Of a stretch of 46,760 nt of DNA, positions 8,601 to 16,505 are shown piece after piece. The position numbers were made by a program, and so were the translations under genes. Within the stretch, counting starts at the first letter, position 1, and every line of letters begins with the position of its first letter. The notes beneath the pieces were generated by a model. That model was not told the origin of the DNA. It did not search any database and saw only the letters and a program-made list of their open reading frames with translations. The DNA comes from CAVWDI01 sp046259385 (GTDB taxonomy: Bacteria > Chloroflexota > Anaerolineae > Anaerolineales > UBA4823), in assembly GCA_046259385.1 (NCBI GenBank), contig JBJYWI010000035.1:1-46760 (forward strand), read 5' to 3'.

Positions 8601-9803
8601 TTGCTTTCGGAATTGTCCAGTCTGGTGCGTGTCCAATTAAATTTGAGCGGTAAAGACCAGCGCATACTGATAGAAGACCCATTCCAGATCGAAGACACTC
8701 TCAAGGATCAGATTGAGTCAACGATTGTTCATCAAGGATTGAGAAGATTGATCGGTTCAATTGAACGCAGAATTGATGAGCCTGTTTCGATTAAACCAGA
8801 CCAACTTCCAAGCGATGATTGGGATACTATAAATCAACAGGTGCTATCAGAAATTGAAAGGATTTTTAATGCCAGAAAAGAGAGATATCTTGGCGGTAAT
8901 GGACAGGTCGCTAAAGATTTAGAAAATGCCCTATCGAAATTTCAAGAAAACTATACCCGTCAAGATTTACTGCAGGTTCTTCTAGCTTTACCCAGAGGCG
9001 CAAAAGCATCTTTTGATCGAAAAACCCACAAAAGAGTTTGGGAACGCACCACCCGGTTTAATTACTTTTATTACACTGCAGAATTATTGCTTAATCGTGA
9101 GAAGGAACAGGTAATCAAAGATGTCCTTGAGCACCTTAATAATACTCAAGGTTTCATGCGGAAAATATGGGGACAATTCGAGTATCGCGGTCTGGAATCA
9201 AAAACCATAGAAGAATTGCCGGATGATTTAAAGAATACAATCATCGAAATCACAGGAAGAGAAGATGAACCGATTTTTCAAGCAACAGCAATCAAAAATT
9301 TACCAGAAGAATTCCGTGTACAAATAATAGATGAATTTGGACGTAAGTCTCTTACGGAGATATACCGCCAGCTGCTATTGACAACGATTTCGGAACTGTG
9401 GGTGGAATACCTGACACAAATGGAAGCGCTTCGTGTATCGATTGGGTTGGAGGCATACGCACAGAGAGACCCCCTTGTGCAATACAAGAATAAAGCATAT
9501 GGATTATTTCAGGACCTCCTGGATAATATGCGCTTGAGTGTCATTTCAAGGATGTTCACATATCGACCGCGCAGCATCTCCAGATTACAAAAATCTCCTG
9601 ATGCTTCTGATTCCACTCAATCTGAGGATATATATGATGCTGAATTTAGCGTAGACGAAGAATTGGATTCCCCCTCCGAAACAATTTCTGCTCCTGCAGA
9701 AATAAGTGCATCACAATTGAACACAAATAATCAACTGCCACAGGAGGAAGAAATTTCTGTTTCATCAAAACGTCGAAGACGAAGAAGGAAGAAAAAGAAA
9801 TAA
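5664..9803 (+). CDS. secA: Protein translocase motor SecA, enlarged form
   Basis: ATPase that drives preproteins through SecYEG. It has 1379 residues; usual SecA has 800-950. Visible motifs are Walker A MKTGEGKT (102-109), DEVDNVLIDEARTP (234-247), helicase motif V NMAGRGVDIKLGG (644-656) and motif VI QLRGRAARQGDPG (740-752). The last two differ from the usual GRGTD and GRSGRQG. The helical scaffold starts near YDDVLN (about 815), but the matching late segment (SELWVEYLTQMEALR, AYAQRDPLVQYK) only appears near 1242. E. coli has about 130 residues there; this protein has about 430. A second insertion of about 85 residues lies near 520-615 in the second motor domain. The usual Cys-rich zinc tail is missing and the protein ends in a run of Arg and Lys. 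GAGGT lies 5 bases before the ATG. Function is certain; the role of the insertions is unknown. Confidence 0.96.
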   Translation: MLKKFVHIVGGDPNKKEIEKYSNIVAQINALELEYEGLSNDALKAKTEEFKTQLNEGQTLDDLLIEAFAAVREASKRTIGLRHYDIQLVGGIALHEGKIAEMKTGEGKTLVATLPLYLNALTGRGVHLVTVNDYLARRDARWMAPIYNLLGLSVGVLQMAARTESGRKAFLVNLERESPHEDQHQLDMVSRRLAYEADITYGTNSEFGFDYLRDNMTMRLQDRVQREFYYAIVDEVDNVLIDEARTPLIISGPAQDEAEWYINTSQVVKKLNPEDYEVNEKDRAVFLTEIGETHVEELLGVSLRDPDRPEDITPEQARLLGYLEQSLRAQFLYKRNKEYLVQGGKVVIVDEFTGRLMPGRRWSDGLHQAVEAKEGVKVQSESVTYATITIQNYFRMYEKLSGMTGTAVTEAEEFNEIYSLDVIAIPTNLEFQASRPDSELVELEDRDEQGYKYFYYSNREDEMGKAIFWKRKDYPDVVYRTEEAKLRAIATEILKFNSLGRPVLVGTTSVEFSERVSNRLKAEQLRRLAQVIILRESWMKDHQREQDGRIVPELEFLNLPLKELDINQMRTLARESNISFNPEDQSNIELLMEILEIPPDKKERLLNNIKGGISHQVLNARKHTEESQIIAGAGEFGGVTIATNMAGRGVDIKLGGEIAEEVISSVNRVLKRADFNNAFDMTMAERKATLLQLDPSQYGIYDSEIKFFLRHMEEMDQVRDLGGLHVIGSERHEARRIDNQLRGRAARQGDPGSSRFYLSMEDELMRLFGGQQADSLMQRMKIDDAIPLEVGLVGRLVEQSQNRVEGANFDVRKHLLEYDDVLNTQRARIYSQRNRIFTKSDLTEDVTEMLAVEVKKRVSQGLENESGPWQLLSWLDQIQPPIMLDNLMFPSYSLKLLADKTLDSLSENASSEDIRNYFMSLVEDSIDSEMEHLIQTVDQILLQTQLNIENTLDERYELLDTFLEGQADWEEGEASSPGELLSELSSLVRVQLNLSGKDQRILIEDPFQIEDTLKDQIESTIVHQGLRRLIGSIERRIDEPVSIKPDQLPSDDWDTINQQVLSEIERIFNARKERYLGGNGQVAKDLENALSKFQENYTRQDLLQVLLALPRGAKASFDRKTHKRVWERTTRFNYFYYTAELLLNREKEQVIKDVLEHLNNTQGFMRKIWGQFEYRGLESKTIEELPDDLKNTIIEITGREDEPIFQATAIKNLPEEFRVQIIDEFGRKSLTEIYRQLLLTTISELWVEYLTQMEALRVSIGLEAYAQRDPLVQYKNKAYGLFQDLLDNMRLSVISRMFTYRPRSISRLQKSPDASDSTQSEDIYDAEFSVDEELDSPSETISAPAEISASQLNTNNQLPQEEEISVSSKRRRRRRKKKK

Positions 9804-9824
9804 TCCCACCTTAAGATAATCAAA

Positions 9825-10655
9825 TTAATTAACGACAGGATCAGGCTGGCAAGTTGGGCAGATAAATGTGCTTCTTTGCCCAACGATAACTCGCTCAATC
9901 AAATCCCCGCAATCTATGCACCTTTCCCCCTTTCGACTGTATATTCTAAAATAGTTTTGAAATTCGCCTCCCCTGTAAACCCAATCAATGCTGGCACCAT
10001 TTTTCCTGATACCTTCCGATAATACAAACCTGATGCTTTGAAACAATCGTTCACTCTGGTTATTAGTAATTTGATCAGATTTAGTTAAGGGGTGGATTTT
10101 TGCTAGAAATAATGCTTCGTCAGTATAAATATTTCCCAGCCCTGCTAAGAAAGCTTGATCCATCAGTAAAGGTTTAATTTGACGCTTATGACTGCTCAGC
10201 GCTTTATGTAGATAGGTTGGGGTAAAATCAACCGATAATGGTTCAGGTCCCAGATTACCCAAGATTAAATCTGGATCTTTTACCAGCCACGCCCGCCCAA
10301 ATTTCCGCGGATCGATAAAAGAAAACTTTAATCCATTTTTGAAATTGAGGGACAACCTATGGTGTTTACCAGGAGGTTCTGTTTTTGGCTGGATGAGTAC
10401 ATCCCCACTCATACGCAAATGAAGTAGGAAGTGAAAATCAGAGAGAGAGAAATTCAGGAACTTTCCCCTTCGCTCTATTTCCTCTATCCGTTGAGATGTG
10501 ATCTTCTTTTTAAATTCATCTGGAGCTGGTGTTTCCAGTGTACGATCCCAATATAAATCCGCTCCTGTAATCTCGTAATTTAATAATGATGGGCTTTCTG
10601 GCCCACCATTACGCAACAGCAAACGGATTGTCTCCACTTCAGGCAATTCGGGCAT
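9825..10655 (-). CDS. mutM: Formamidopyrimidine-DNA glycosylase
   Basis: Base-excision repair enzyme that removes 8-oxoguanine and ring-opened purines and nicks the abasic site. Length (276 residues) is normal. The N-terminus MPELPEVE supplies the catalytic Pro2 and Glu3. ERRGKFL carries the conserved Lys65. QAFLAGLGNIYTDEALF is the helix-two-turn-helix. The C-terminal zinc finger has Cys pairs CIDC and CPTC. The start is fixed because Pro2 must be N-terminal after Met removal. The prs stop codon is 2 bases upstream, so the two genes are almost certainly co-transcribed, prs first. Confidence 0.97.
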   Translation of the reverse strand: MPELPEVETIRLLLRNGGPESPSLLNYEITGADLYWDRTLETPAPDEFKKKITSQRIEEIERRGKFLNFSLSDFHFLLHLRMSGDVLIQPKTEPPGKHHRLSLNFKNGLKFSFIDPRKFGRAWLVKDPDLILGNLGPEPLSVDFTPTYLHKALSSHKRQIKPLLMDQAFLAGLGNIYTDEALFLAKIHPLTKSDQITNNQSERLFQSIRFVLSEGIRKNGASIDWVYRGGEFQNYFRIYSRKGERCIDCGDLIERVIVGQRSTFICPTCQPDPVVN

Positions 10656-10657
10656 GA

Positions 10658-11650
10658 TTATTCATGGAACATTTCTCCCACACTGCGTCCTTCATGCGCT
10701 CGTAAAATGACTTCTCCAAGCAGTGGGGCAATTGATAGCACTGTTAGTTTTTCCATCAGTAAATCGCGATACGAATATGGTATTGGAATCGTGTCTGTGG
10801 TTATGATTTCCTTAACTGGTAAATCTTCGAGACGCTTAATTGCTGGTCTTGATAATACCGGATGGACAAAAACAATGCTTACATCCCGGGCACCGTTATC
10901 TTTAACCAGCTTTACCGCCTCAGTCATTGAACCTGCGGTATCCAATTCATCATCTACTATTATTACATCCCTGTTTTCAACCGATCCAATTAGTGACAGT
11001 CCTTTTGCTTTGGATTCATTCGTATCCCGGCGTTTTTCAACAAAAGCAATTGGAGCTTTAATTTTGGCGGCAAAATTGCGACCTTTCTTTGCAAATCCAA
11101 GGTCTGCTGCTACAACTACCGGGTCTTTTAATTGCGGCATCAATTTAAGAACGTGGTCTGTTATTAAGTGAAATGCAGTTAAAACATCGCCTGGTATAGA
11201 AAAAAACCCTTGAATTTGACCTGCATGTAAATCGAGAGTCATATATCGGTCCGCTCCAGCTACTTCGATCATATCCGCAACTAACCTGGCTGTGATCGGA
11301 ACTCGTGGTAGGTCCTTCTTGTCAGATCGAGAGTAAGCCATGTAAGGCATTACAGCCGTTATCCTCCCGGCTGAATCCAGGCGCAGAGTCTGCAAAAGGA
11401 TCAACAATTCCATCAAGTTTCGGTGTATGGGAGGTGCGCTGGTTTGGATAACATAAACATCCTGACCGCGTACGCTTTTTTTTAATCTGACAAAGATGTT
11501 TTCATTATGAAATTGAATTAAATCAACCCCGCTCAATGGCAGTCCCAGATAATCCGCGATCTTGCTTGCTAATTCGGGCGAAGCACTCCCAGTAAATAAT
11601 TTAATATCTCCATACATGCTGCAATCTCGGGCTGTATGATGATTTGGCAT
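10658..11650 (-). CDS. prs: Ribose-phosphate pyrophosphokinase
   Basis: Makes PRPP from ribose 5-phosphate and ATP, feeding nucleotide, His and Trp synthesis. The protein is 330 residues. It has YMAYSRSDKK near the ATP site, the metal-binding TLDLHAGQIQGFF, and the PRPP loop IIVDDELDTAGSM. The catalytic flexible-loop region FAKKGRNFAAKI is less typical than the usual form. The family's usual N-terminus (YGDIKLFTGSAS) begins at Met12, so the true start may be 11617. The upstream ATG has GGATGGGA at a usable distance, so I keep the longer version. The gene lies 2 bases ahead of mutM. A minus-strand TATAAT at 11696-11691 may be its -10. The PRPP produced is also the substrate of Hpt at 45140. 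Confidence 0.94.
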   Translation of the reverse strand: MPNHHTARDCSMYGDIKLFTGSASPELASKIADYLGLPLSGVDLIQFHNENIFVRLKKSVRGQDVYVIQTSAPPIHRNLMELLILLQTLRLDSAGRITAVMPYMAYSRSDKKDLPRVPITARLVADMIEVAGADRYMTLDLHAGQIQGFFSIPGDVLTAFHLITDHVLKLMPQLKDPVVVAADLGFAKKGRNFAAKIKAPIAFVEKRRDTNESKAKGLSLIGSVENRDVIIVDDELDTAGSMTEAVKLVKDNGARDVSIVFVHPVLSRPAIKRLEDLPVKEIITTDTIPIPYSYRDLLMEKLTVLSIAPLLGEVILRAHEGRSVGEMFHE

Positions 11651-11690
11651 TGATTATTCCCATCCTCAATAAACAAATTTCCCTGAATCC

Positions 11691-11696
11691 ATTATA
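11691..11696 (-). promoter_or_regulatory. -10 element upstream of prs-mutM
   Basis: Minus-strand TATAAT about 40 bases before the prs ATG. The -35 position (TTATGA, 17-base spacer) matches only 3 of 6 bases, so this is a weak promoter candidate. Confidence 0.35.
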
Positions 11697-11774
11697 CTCA
11701 CTTATCAAGTTAATCATAATTCCTTCAAATATCCAATCTTTTGCGCCATCACCAATCTATATTTTCTGGATCAA

Positions 11775-12872
11775 CTAAATTTTTTGTTGATTATTCAAAG
11801 ATTTTTCTATTAAAATATCCACCGCCTTGGAAGGAGACAGTTCCCTTTTATATACTATCTCCAGAATTTCATTATAATCCCTTTCATTCACGCTCTCTTT
11901 CCAGTTGGAAACCAACGTATTCTTCAATAATGTCACAACATCTGATTCGATCCGCAACCGGTCGCGTTGAGTCCATTTTCCAGATTTTTGAAGATAAACC
12001 CGATGCTCATTTATTAGATCCACCAGGTCTGGAACCCCATCTCCACTCGTTGCGATAGTCCTCAGGACTGGTGGAATCCATCCAATTTCGAGTTCAATTT
12101 CAGGCTCTTCTTCTGGCTCAGAGATATCCTTTTTGTCCGAATTAACCATCTCATTATGTAAATACATTAATTGTCCGTGATGTGAAACAACGTTACTCCC
12201 ACCCGGATACGCAAGCTGCAGCATACCTTTTAACGCCCTCTCGGTGATCTCAACCCCTGGTAAGTCTGCTTTATTGATAACCAGTATATCAGCGATTTCC
12301 AGGATACCTGCTTTTATCGCTTGAATATCATCTCCCAACCCTGGCGACTCGACCACTATAGTTGTATGAGCCAATTTTGCAATATCTACTTCAGCCTGAC
12401 CCGCGCCAACAGTCTCAATAATTACAATATCATAACCAGCTGCGTCAAGTACAATCGCTGCGCCGGCAGTCGCACTTGCAAGTCCTCCCAGTGAACCGCG
12501 GGTTGCCATTGATCTGATAAAGACACCCTTATCCCCAGCAAGTTCTGTCATTCGGATTCTATCTCCCAGAATAGCACCACCTGTAAATGGGCTGGATGGA
12601 TCAACAGCAACAACAGCTATTCGGGGCAAAATTGAACCCTCTTCAGAAATCAATTTCCTGTTGTTTTGTCGTATTTGGAGAATTATTTGGGTAACAAGAG
12701 ATGATTTCCCGGTCCCTGGTGCACCTGTGACGCCAACCAGATGGGCATCCCCGGTATGCGGGTAGAGCAGGTCTAATGCTTCCTGACCAGACCTTGTATT
12801 GTTCTCGACTTCTGTAAGCAAACGCGCGATTACACGCCGGTTTCCATCTAAAATAGATTGGATATTTGTCAT
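11775..12872 (-). CDS. meaB: MeaB/ArgK-type GTPase for methylmalonyl-CoA mutase
   Basis: G3E-family P-loop GTPase that protects and reloads adenosylcobalamin on methylmalonyl-CoA mutase. Walker A is GVTGAPGTGKSS. VAVDPSSPFTGGAILGDRIRM, seen here in two parts, is the family hallmark with the switch residues. VETVGAGQAEVD and NKADLPG are further G motifs. At 365 residues it is somewhat longer than usual (about 320-340); the extra is a Glu-rich stretch near residue 240 (EPEEEPEIELE). Its ATG directly abuts the stop codon of the B12-binding subunit gene upstream, so the two are translationally coupled. The large catalytic mutase subunit is not in this window. Confidence 0.93.
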   Translation of the reverse strand: MTNIQSILDGNRRVIARLLTEVENNTRSGQEALDLLYPHTGDAHLVGVTGAPGTGKSSLVTQIILQIRQNNRKLISEEGSILPRIAVVAVDPSSPFTGGAILGDRIRMTELAGDKGVFIRSMATRGSLGGLASATAGAAIVLDAAGYDIVIIETVGAGQAEVDIAKLAHTTIVVESPGLGDDIQAIKAGILEIADILVINKADLPGVEITERALKGMLQLAYPGGSNVVSHHGQLMYLHNEMVNSDKKDISEPEEEPEIELEIGWIPPVLRTIATSGDGVPDLVDLINEHRVYLQKSGKWTQRDRLRIESDVVTLLKNTLVSNWKESVNERDYNEILEIVYKRELSPSKAVDILIEKSLNNQQKI

Positions 12873-13289
12873 CTATTCTTTAGTGAATTCTTCAGGCAAT
12901 ACTTCAGAGCGGATATCCGCAATTATATCCCGGGTACTTGTTCCAGGTCCGTAAACACCGGTTACCCCAATCGATTCTAAATAAGGGATATCTTCATCTG
13001 GGATAATACCGCCGACGAAAATCTTAATATTTTCTTGTCCGTTTTCCTGAATACGATTGATTATCTCCGGGATTAGGGTCATATGTGCGCCAGAAAGAAT
13101 AGATAAACCAATTGCATCAACGTCCTCCTGCAATGCGCTTTCTGCGATCATCTCAGGTGTCTGGCGTAACCCAGTATAAATAACTTCCATTCCCGCATCT
13201 CTTAGCGCTCGCGCAACCACTTTCGCTCCCCGATCATGCCCATCTAATCCAGGTTTTGCAATTAATACACGTATTCTTTTTTCAACCAT
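12873..13289 (-). CDS. mcmB: Methylmalonyl-CoA mutase B12-binding subunit
   Basis: Stand-alone cobalamin-binding domain (138 residues) of the methylmalonyl-CoA mutase family. DGHDRG (residues 16-21) is the DxHxxG motif; His18 would be the lower axial cobalt ligand. SILSGAH and the glycine stretch FVGGIIPDEDI complete the Rossmann-type B12 fold. In split-subunit mutases this chain pairs with a separate catalytic subunit and rearranges methylmalonyl-CoA to succinyl-CoA. The MeaB gene follows without a spacer, which supports this assignment over a different acyl-CoA mutase, although an ethylmalonyl or isobutyryl-CoA mutase partner cannot be excluded. Confidence 0.93.
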   Translation of the reverse strand: MVEKRIRVLIAKPGLDGHDRGAKVVARALRDAGMEVIYTGLRQTPEMIAESALQEDVDAIGLSILSGAHMTLIPEIINRIQENGQENIKIFVGGIIPDEDIPYLESIGVTGVYGPGTSTRDIIADIRSEVLPEEFTKE

Positions 13290-13486
13290 TGGTCTTTTGA
13301 TAATATTGGTAAATATAAGAAGTTTTCGTCTGTTATATTGCGATTTCCGATTATACCTCTATGTCATAGGTCATGTATATTAAACCCAGTTCAATATGCA
13401 GGGGAAATTTATTTTACGGTTCATGCTTTATAATTAGACAATTCAAATCTCCATTGGCATATTAAATGCATAAAAGGAATAATTAA

Positions 13487-14656
13487 ATGGACAGTAAAAT
13501 TCTATCCCAAAAATCCAATACTGTTGCATTGTTTGTAAGTACACGTAAAGGTGGGTTTATCTTTAGTTCCGATTACACTCGTAAGAAATGGATCATAAGC
13601 GAATTATTTTTTAAGTCATGGAATGTGATGAACATTGCATTTGATCCACGCGATCGAAGGTTGCATGCCGCAGTAGTTCATGATGTTTATGGTTCAAGCA
13701 CCCATTATTCTGATGATCTTGGAAATTCATGGGTGCAGGCTGCACAATCCCCACAATTTACGTATGCATCAAAATCAGGCAGGCCTCTAGGGACCCCGGA
13801 TGAAGTTAAACAGATTCGAGAGATAAAAATAAAACCAGAGGAAGTGATAAAAGTCTGGAAAATCCAACCTGGAACAACGGACGAACCGGAGGTTCTTTAT
13901 GCAGGTGTTGAACCTGCCGCCTTATTTAAATCCAGCGACCGTGGAGACACCTGGAATTTAAATGATGCTATCTACAATCACCCCCATCGAGCAAAATGGT
14001 TTCCAGGCGCAGGTGGTTTAAGTTTGCACACAATCTTACAAAATCCGCAAAATCCCAAACATATGATGGTTGCAATTTCAGCCGGAGGCTGTTACCGGAC
14101 TGACGATGGTGGAATTACTTGGAATCCGCGCAATAAAAATGTCAGGGCTGACTATCACCCAGATCGATACCCGGAATTTGGACAATGTGTTCATAGCGTT
14201 GCATTCCACACCGACCATCCTGAAAGACTTTACCAGCAAAACCATTGTGGCATTTATCGCAGCGATAATTTTGGTGACGAATGGAATGATATCGGCGATG
14301 GCAGGTTGCCAAGCCGGTTTGGATTCCCTATAGCTGTCCATCCTCATGAACCAGATACAGTATACGTCGTTCTTGAGGAAAGCGATGAGTATCGTTTGAG
14401 TATAGACAGCCAGTTTGCCGTCTGGAGAACAAGGAACGGTGGTGAATCATGGGAAAAACTAACCAACGGTTTACCAGAGCGTGCTTATCTTGTCGTCCTG
14501 CGCCAGGCAATGACTATGGACAATCTGGATAAAGTCGGGGTATATGTTGGCACATCTACCGGACAAATCTTTTTCAGCCGGGATTCCGGTGATTCGTGGG
14601 AATTATTAGCTGATTATTTACCGAAAATTCTGGCTCTCAATGTGGTTGTTCTCTAA
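13487..14656 (+). CDS. Asp-box (BNR) beta-propeller protein
   Basis: A 389-residue protein made of sialidase/sortilin-type Asp-box repeats. At least six copies of S/R-x-D-x-G-x-x-W occur, for example SDDLGNSW, SSDRGDTW, RTDDGGITW, SDNFGDEW, RTRNGGESW and SRDSGDSW. This predicts a beta-propeller. I see no sialidase catalytic Arg triad context, so a glycosidase activity should not be assumed. Such proteins are often annotated as exo-alpha-sialidase-like or photosystem II stability-like. There is no signal peptide, so it is probably cytoplasmic. An AAGGA site precedes the ATG. A TATAAT at 13429-13434 is a possible -10. The neighbours suggest no function. Confidence 0.75.
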   Translation: MDSKILSQKSNTVALFVSTRKGGFIFSSDYTRKKWIISELFFKSWNVMNIAFDPRDRRLHAAVVHDVYGSSTHYSDDLGNSWVQAAQSPQFTYASKSGRPLGTPDEVKQIREIKIKPEEVIKVWKIQPGTTDEPEVLYAGVEPAALFKSSDRGDTWNLNDAIYNHPHRAKWFPGAGGLSLHTILQNPQNPKHMMVAISAGGCYRTDDGGITWNPRNKNVRADYHPDRYPEFGQCVHSVAFHTDHPERLYQQNHCGIYRSDNFGDEWNDIGDGRLPSRFGFPIAVHPHEPDTVYVVLEESDEYRLSIDSQFAVWRTRNGGESWEKLTNGLPERAYLVVLRQAMTMDNLDKVGVYVGTSTGQIFFSRDSGDSWELLADYLPKILALNVVVL

Positions 14657-14809
14657 TTTGACACAGTCAATACAATATAAAAACAACAAAATATTCTCTA
14701 TTATCCCCCGAAATCAGGTCTCTATTTGCACGCTACTTGCAACATAAGATTGATTTAACCCTAATAATATGTAATGGAACTTTAATCCTGAGGATTTCGT
14801 CCATAAGTT

Positions 14810-16414
14810 ATGGCTTACTTTTCCGTACAAAACAAATCAAAAACAATAGATAACCAGGCTTATTATCCAGAAAAATACAGCAATAAGTCGATGGCAAGCA
14901 AGCCAAAACCTCCCACCCATCCCCTGATTGTCTTGTCCGCAACGGTATTCGCAGGATTGCTTGTAGTTGTGCTCCTGATTTCTGGGATAGGTTATGGAAT
15001 ATACAAATATTACCTGAACTCTGATCGGATAGCGCTAGGGGTAAAAGTTTTGAACCTGGATATTGGCGGAATGAGCGCAACTGATGCGGCGATTCTGCTG
15101 CATAAAACCTGGAATTTGGAAAACAAAATATCCGTCAGTGATGAGATAAACGAGTTTTTTATATCGCCAGAAACAATTGGGTTGAGTGTTGACCCGCTTG
15201 TCACCGCTCGTAATGCTCATAAAATCGGACGATCTAAAGAGTTCCTTTCGAATCTTTCGCAGCTTTTCTCAAGTTACAGTAAAGGCATAATTATCCTGCC
15301 AGTTGTTGTATACGATCCTGATGCAGCCCGGTCTGGAATAGAAACACTTATCCCAAAAATGAGCCAGGAACCAGAAAACGCAACCTTGAAAATTAATGGA
15401 ACTGAGATTGTCGAAGTTCCGGGAGAACTGGGGTTCACAATAAATATTGAAGATACAGTGAATGCAATTGAAGCAAAACCGTTTGAAACAATGATTAACG
15501 GCTCCGCTAAAATTTACCTTAAACCAGTTTCGCCACCCGTCAATGATGTATCAGAGGCAAAAAACCAGTTTAAAAAATTGATTGAATCCTCTGTCGCTAT
15601 TGAAGCTTATGACCCCATTATGGATAAAAAGATTGAATGGCATCCTTCCCCGGAGGAGATCAGCCGGTGGATAGTCATTGAACAGGGTGAAAACGGTCCT
15701 GTTGTAACCCTTGATGAAATTCAAGCTGAGGAGTACATCCAAAAAATTAATGATGAGATAAGCCCGGAACGCTATCTGAACGGCTCAGAAATAAGCAGCC
15801 AATTGATTCAAGCCGTGAAAAAAAACGCTGTTGTTCAAGCTGAAATCAAATACCTACCTACTACTTATCAAGTAAAAAAGGGGGATACATTATTAAAAAT
15901 TGGCTGGAATCTGAAAATGCCGTTCTGGAAGATTATTGAGGCCAATCCCGGACTAGATCCGGATAATGTGATTGCAGGGACAGAGTTAACTATTCCAGCA
16001 AAAGATGAACTACTTCCACTGCCAGTCATCCCAAATAAACGGATAAAAATCAGCATCAGTAAGCAAAAAATGTGGGTCTATGAGAATGGCGAGCTGATAA
16101 GAAACCCCTTAATTAGCACCGGAATCGATAAATCGCCGACACAACCTGGAGTTTTTCAGGTGCAAACCCATAAAAAGAATGCATATGCATCTGTCTGGGA
16201 TCTGTATATGCCGAATTTCCTGGGTGTTTATGAAGCTTGGCCAGGATTTATGAATGGCATCCACGGACTGCCAACCCTGTCCAATGGGACCCGGCTCTGG
16301 GAGAATATTCTCGGGCGTCCGGCTTCATATGGATGCATCATCCTTGATCTGGACACTTCCAAATGGCTATACAATTGGGCAGAGGATGGAGTGGTTGTAG
16401 TAATTGAGGAATAA
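14810..16414 (+). CDS. Membrane-anchored L,D-transpeptidase with LysM domain
   Basis: Cell-wall cross-linking enzyme of the YkuD family, 534 residues. A cytoplasmic N-terminus of about 37 residues is followed by one membrane helix (about 38-66). Then come peptidoglycan-binding-4-like modules (LDIGGMSATDAA near 83 and a second copy around 240), a LysM domain (about 353-398, VKKGDTLLKIGWNL) and the YkuD domain (about 410-534). Catalytic residues are His485 (IHGLP) and Cys509 in ASYGCI. Most YkuD enzymes have SHGC here, so the His before Gly is replaced by Tyr507. The enzyme would make L,D cross-links outside the membrane. The ATG lacks a good ribosome binding site and the start could be further in (Met28), which would still keep the membrane helix. 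Confidence 0.88.
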   Translation: MAYFSVQNKSKTIDNQAYYPEKYSNKSMASKPKPPTHPLIVLSATVFAGLLVVVLLISGIGYGIYKYYLNSDRIALGVKVLNLDIGGMSATDAAILLHKTWNLENKISVSDEINEFFISPETIGLSVDPLVTARNAHKIGRSKEFLSNLSQLFSSYSKGIIILPVVVYDPDAARSGIETLIPKMSQEPENATLKINGTEIVEVPGELGFTINIEDTVNAIEAKPFETMINGSAKIYLKPVSPPVNDVSEAKNQFKKLIESSVAIEAYDPIMDKKIEWHPSPEEISRWIVIEQGENGPVVTLDEIQAEEYIQKINDEISPERYLNGSEISSQLIQAVKKNAVVQAEIKYLPTTYQVKKGDTLLKIGWNLKMPFWKIIEANPGLDPDNVIAGTELTIPAKDELLPLPVIPNKRIKISISKQKMWVYENGELIRNPLISTGIDKSPTQPGVFQVQTHKKNAYASVWDLYMPNFLGVYEAWPGFMNGIHGLPTLSNGTRLWENILGRPASYGCIILDLDTSKWLYNWAEDGVVVVIEE

Positions 16415-16447
16415 TTGAATAAAAAATCGGGGGAAAGAATACTCAAG

Positions 16448-16453
16448 TATAAT
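16448..16453 (+). promoter_or_regulatory. -10 element upstream of aspartate kinase
   Basis: Perfect TATAAT in the 91-base gap between the transpeptidase and aspartate kinase genes. No -35 is visible. CCGGAG at 16493-16498 is the likely ribosome site for the ATG at 16506. Confidence 0.4.
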
Positions 16454-16505
16454 CATTTCCATTTCCAGTATCTGGAACAACAAGATAATAAACCGGAGAT
16501 TTTTT

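Noticed and set aside
10707..11171. 154-codon frame antisense to prs
   Set aside because: It lies wholly within a conserved gene and has no recognisable domain.
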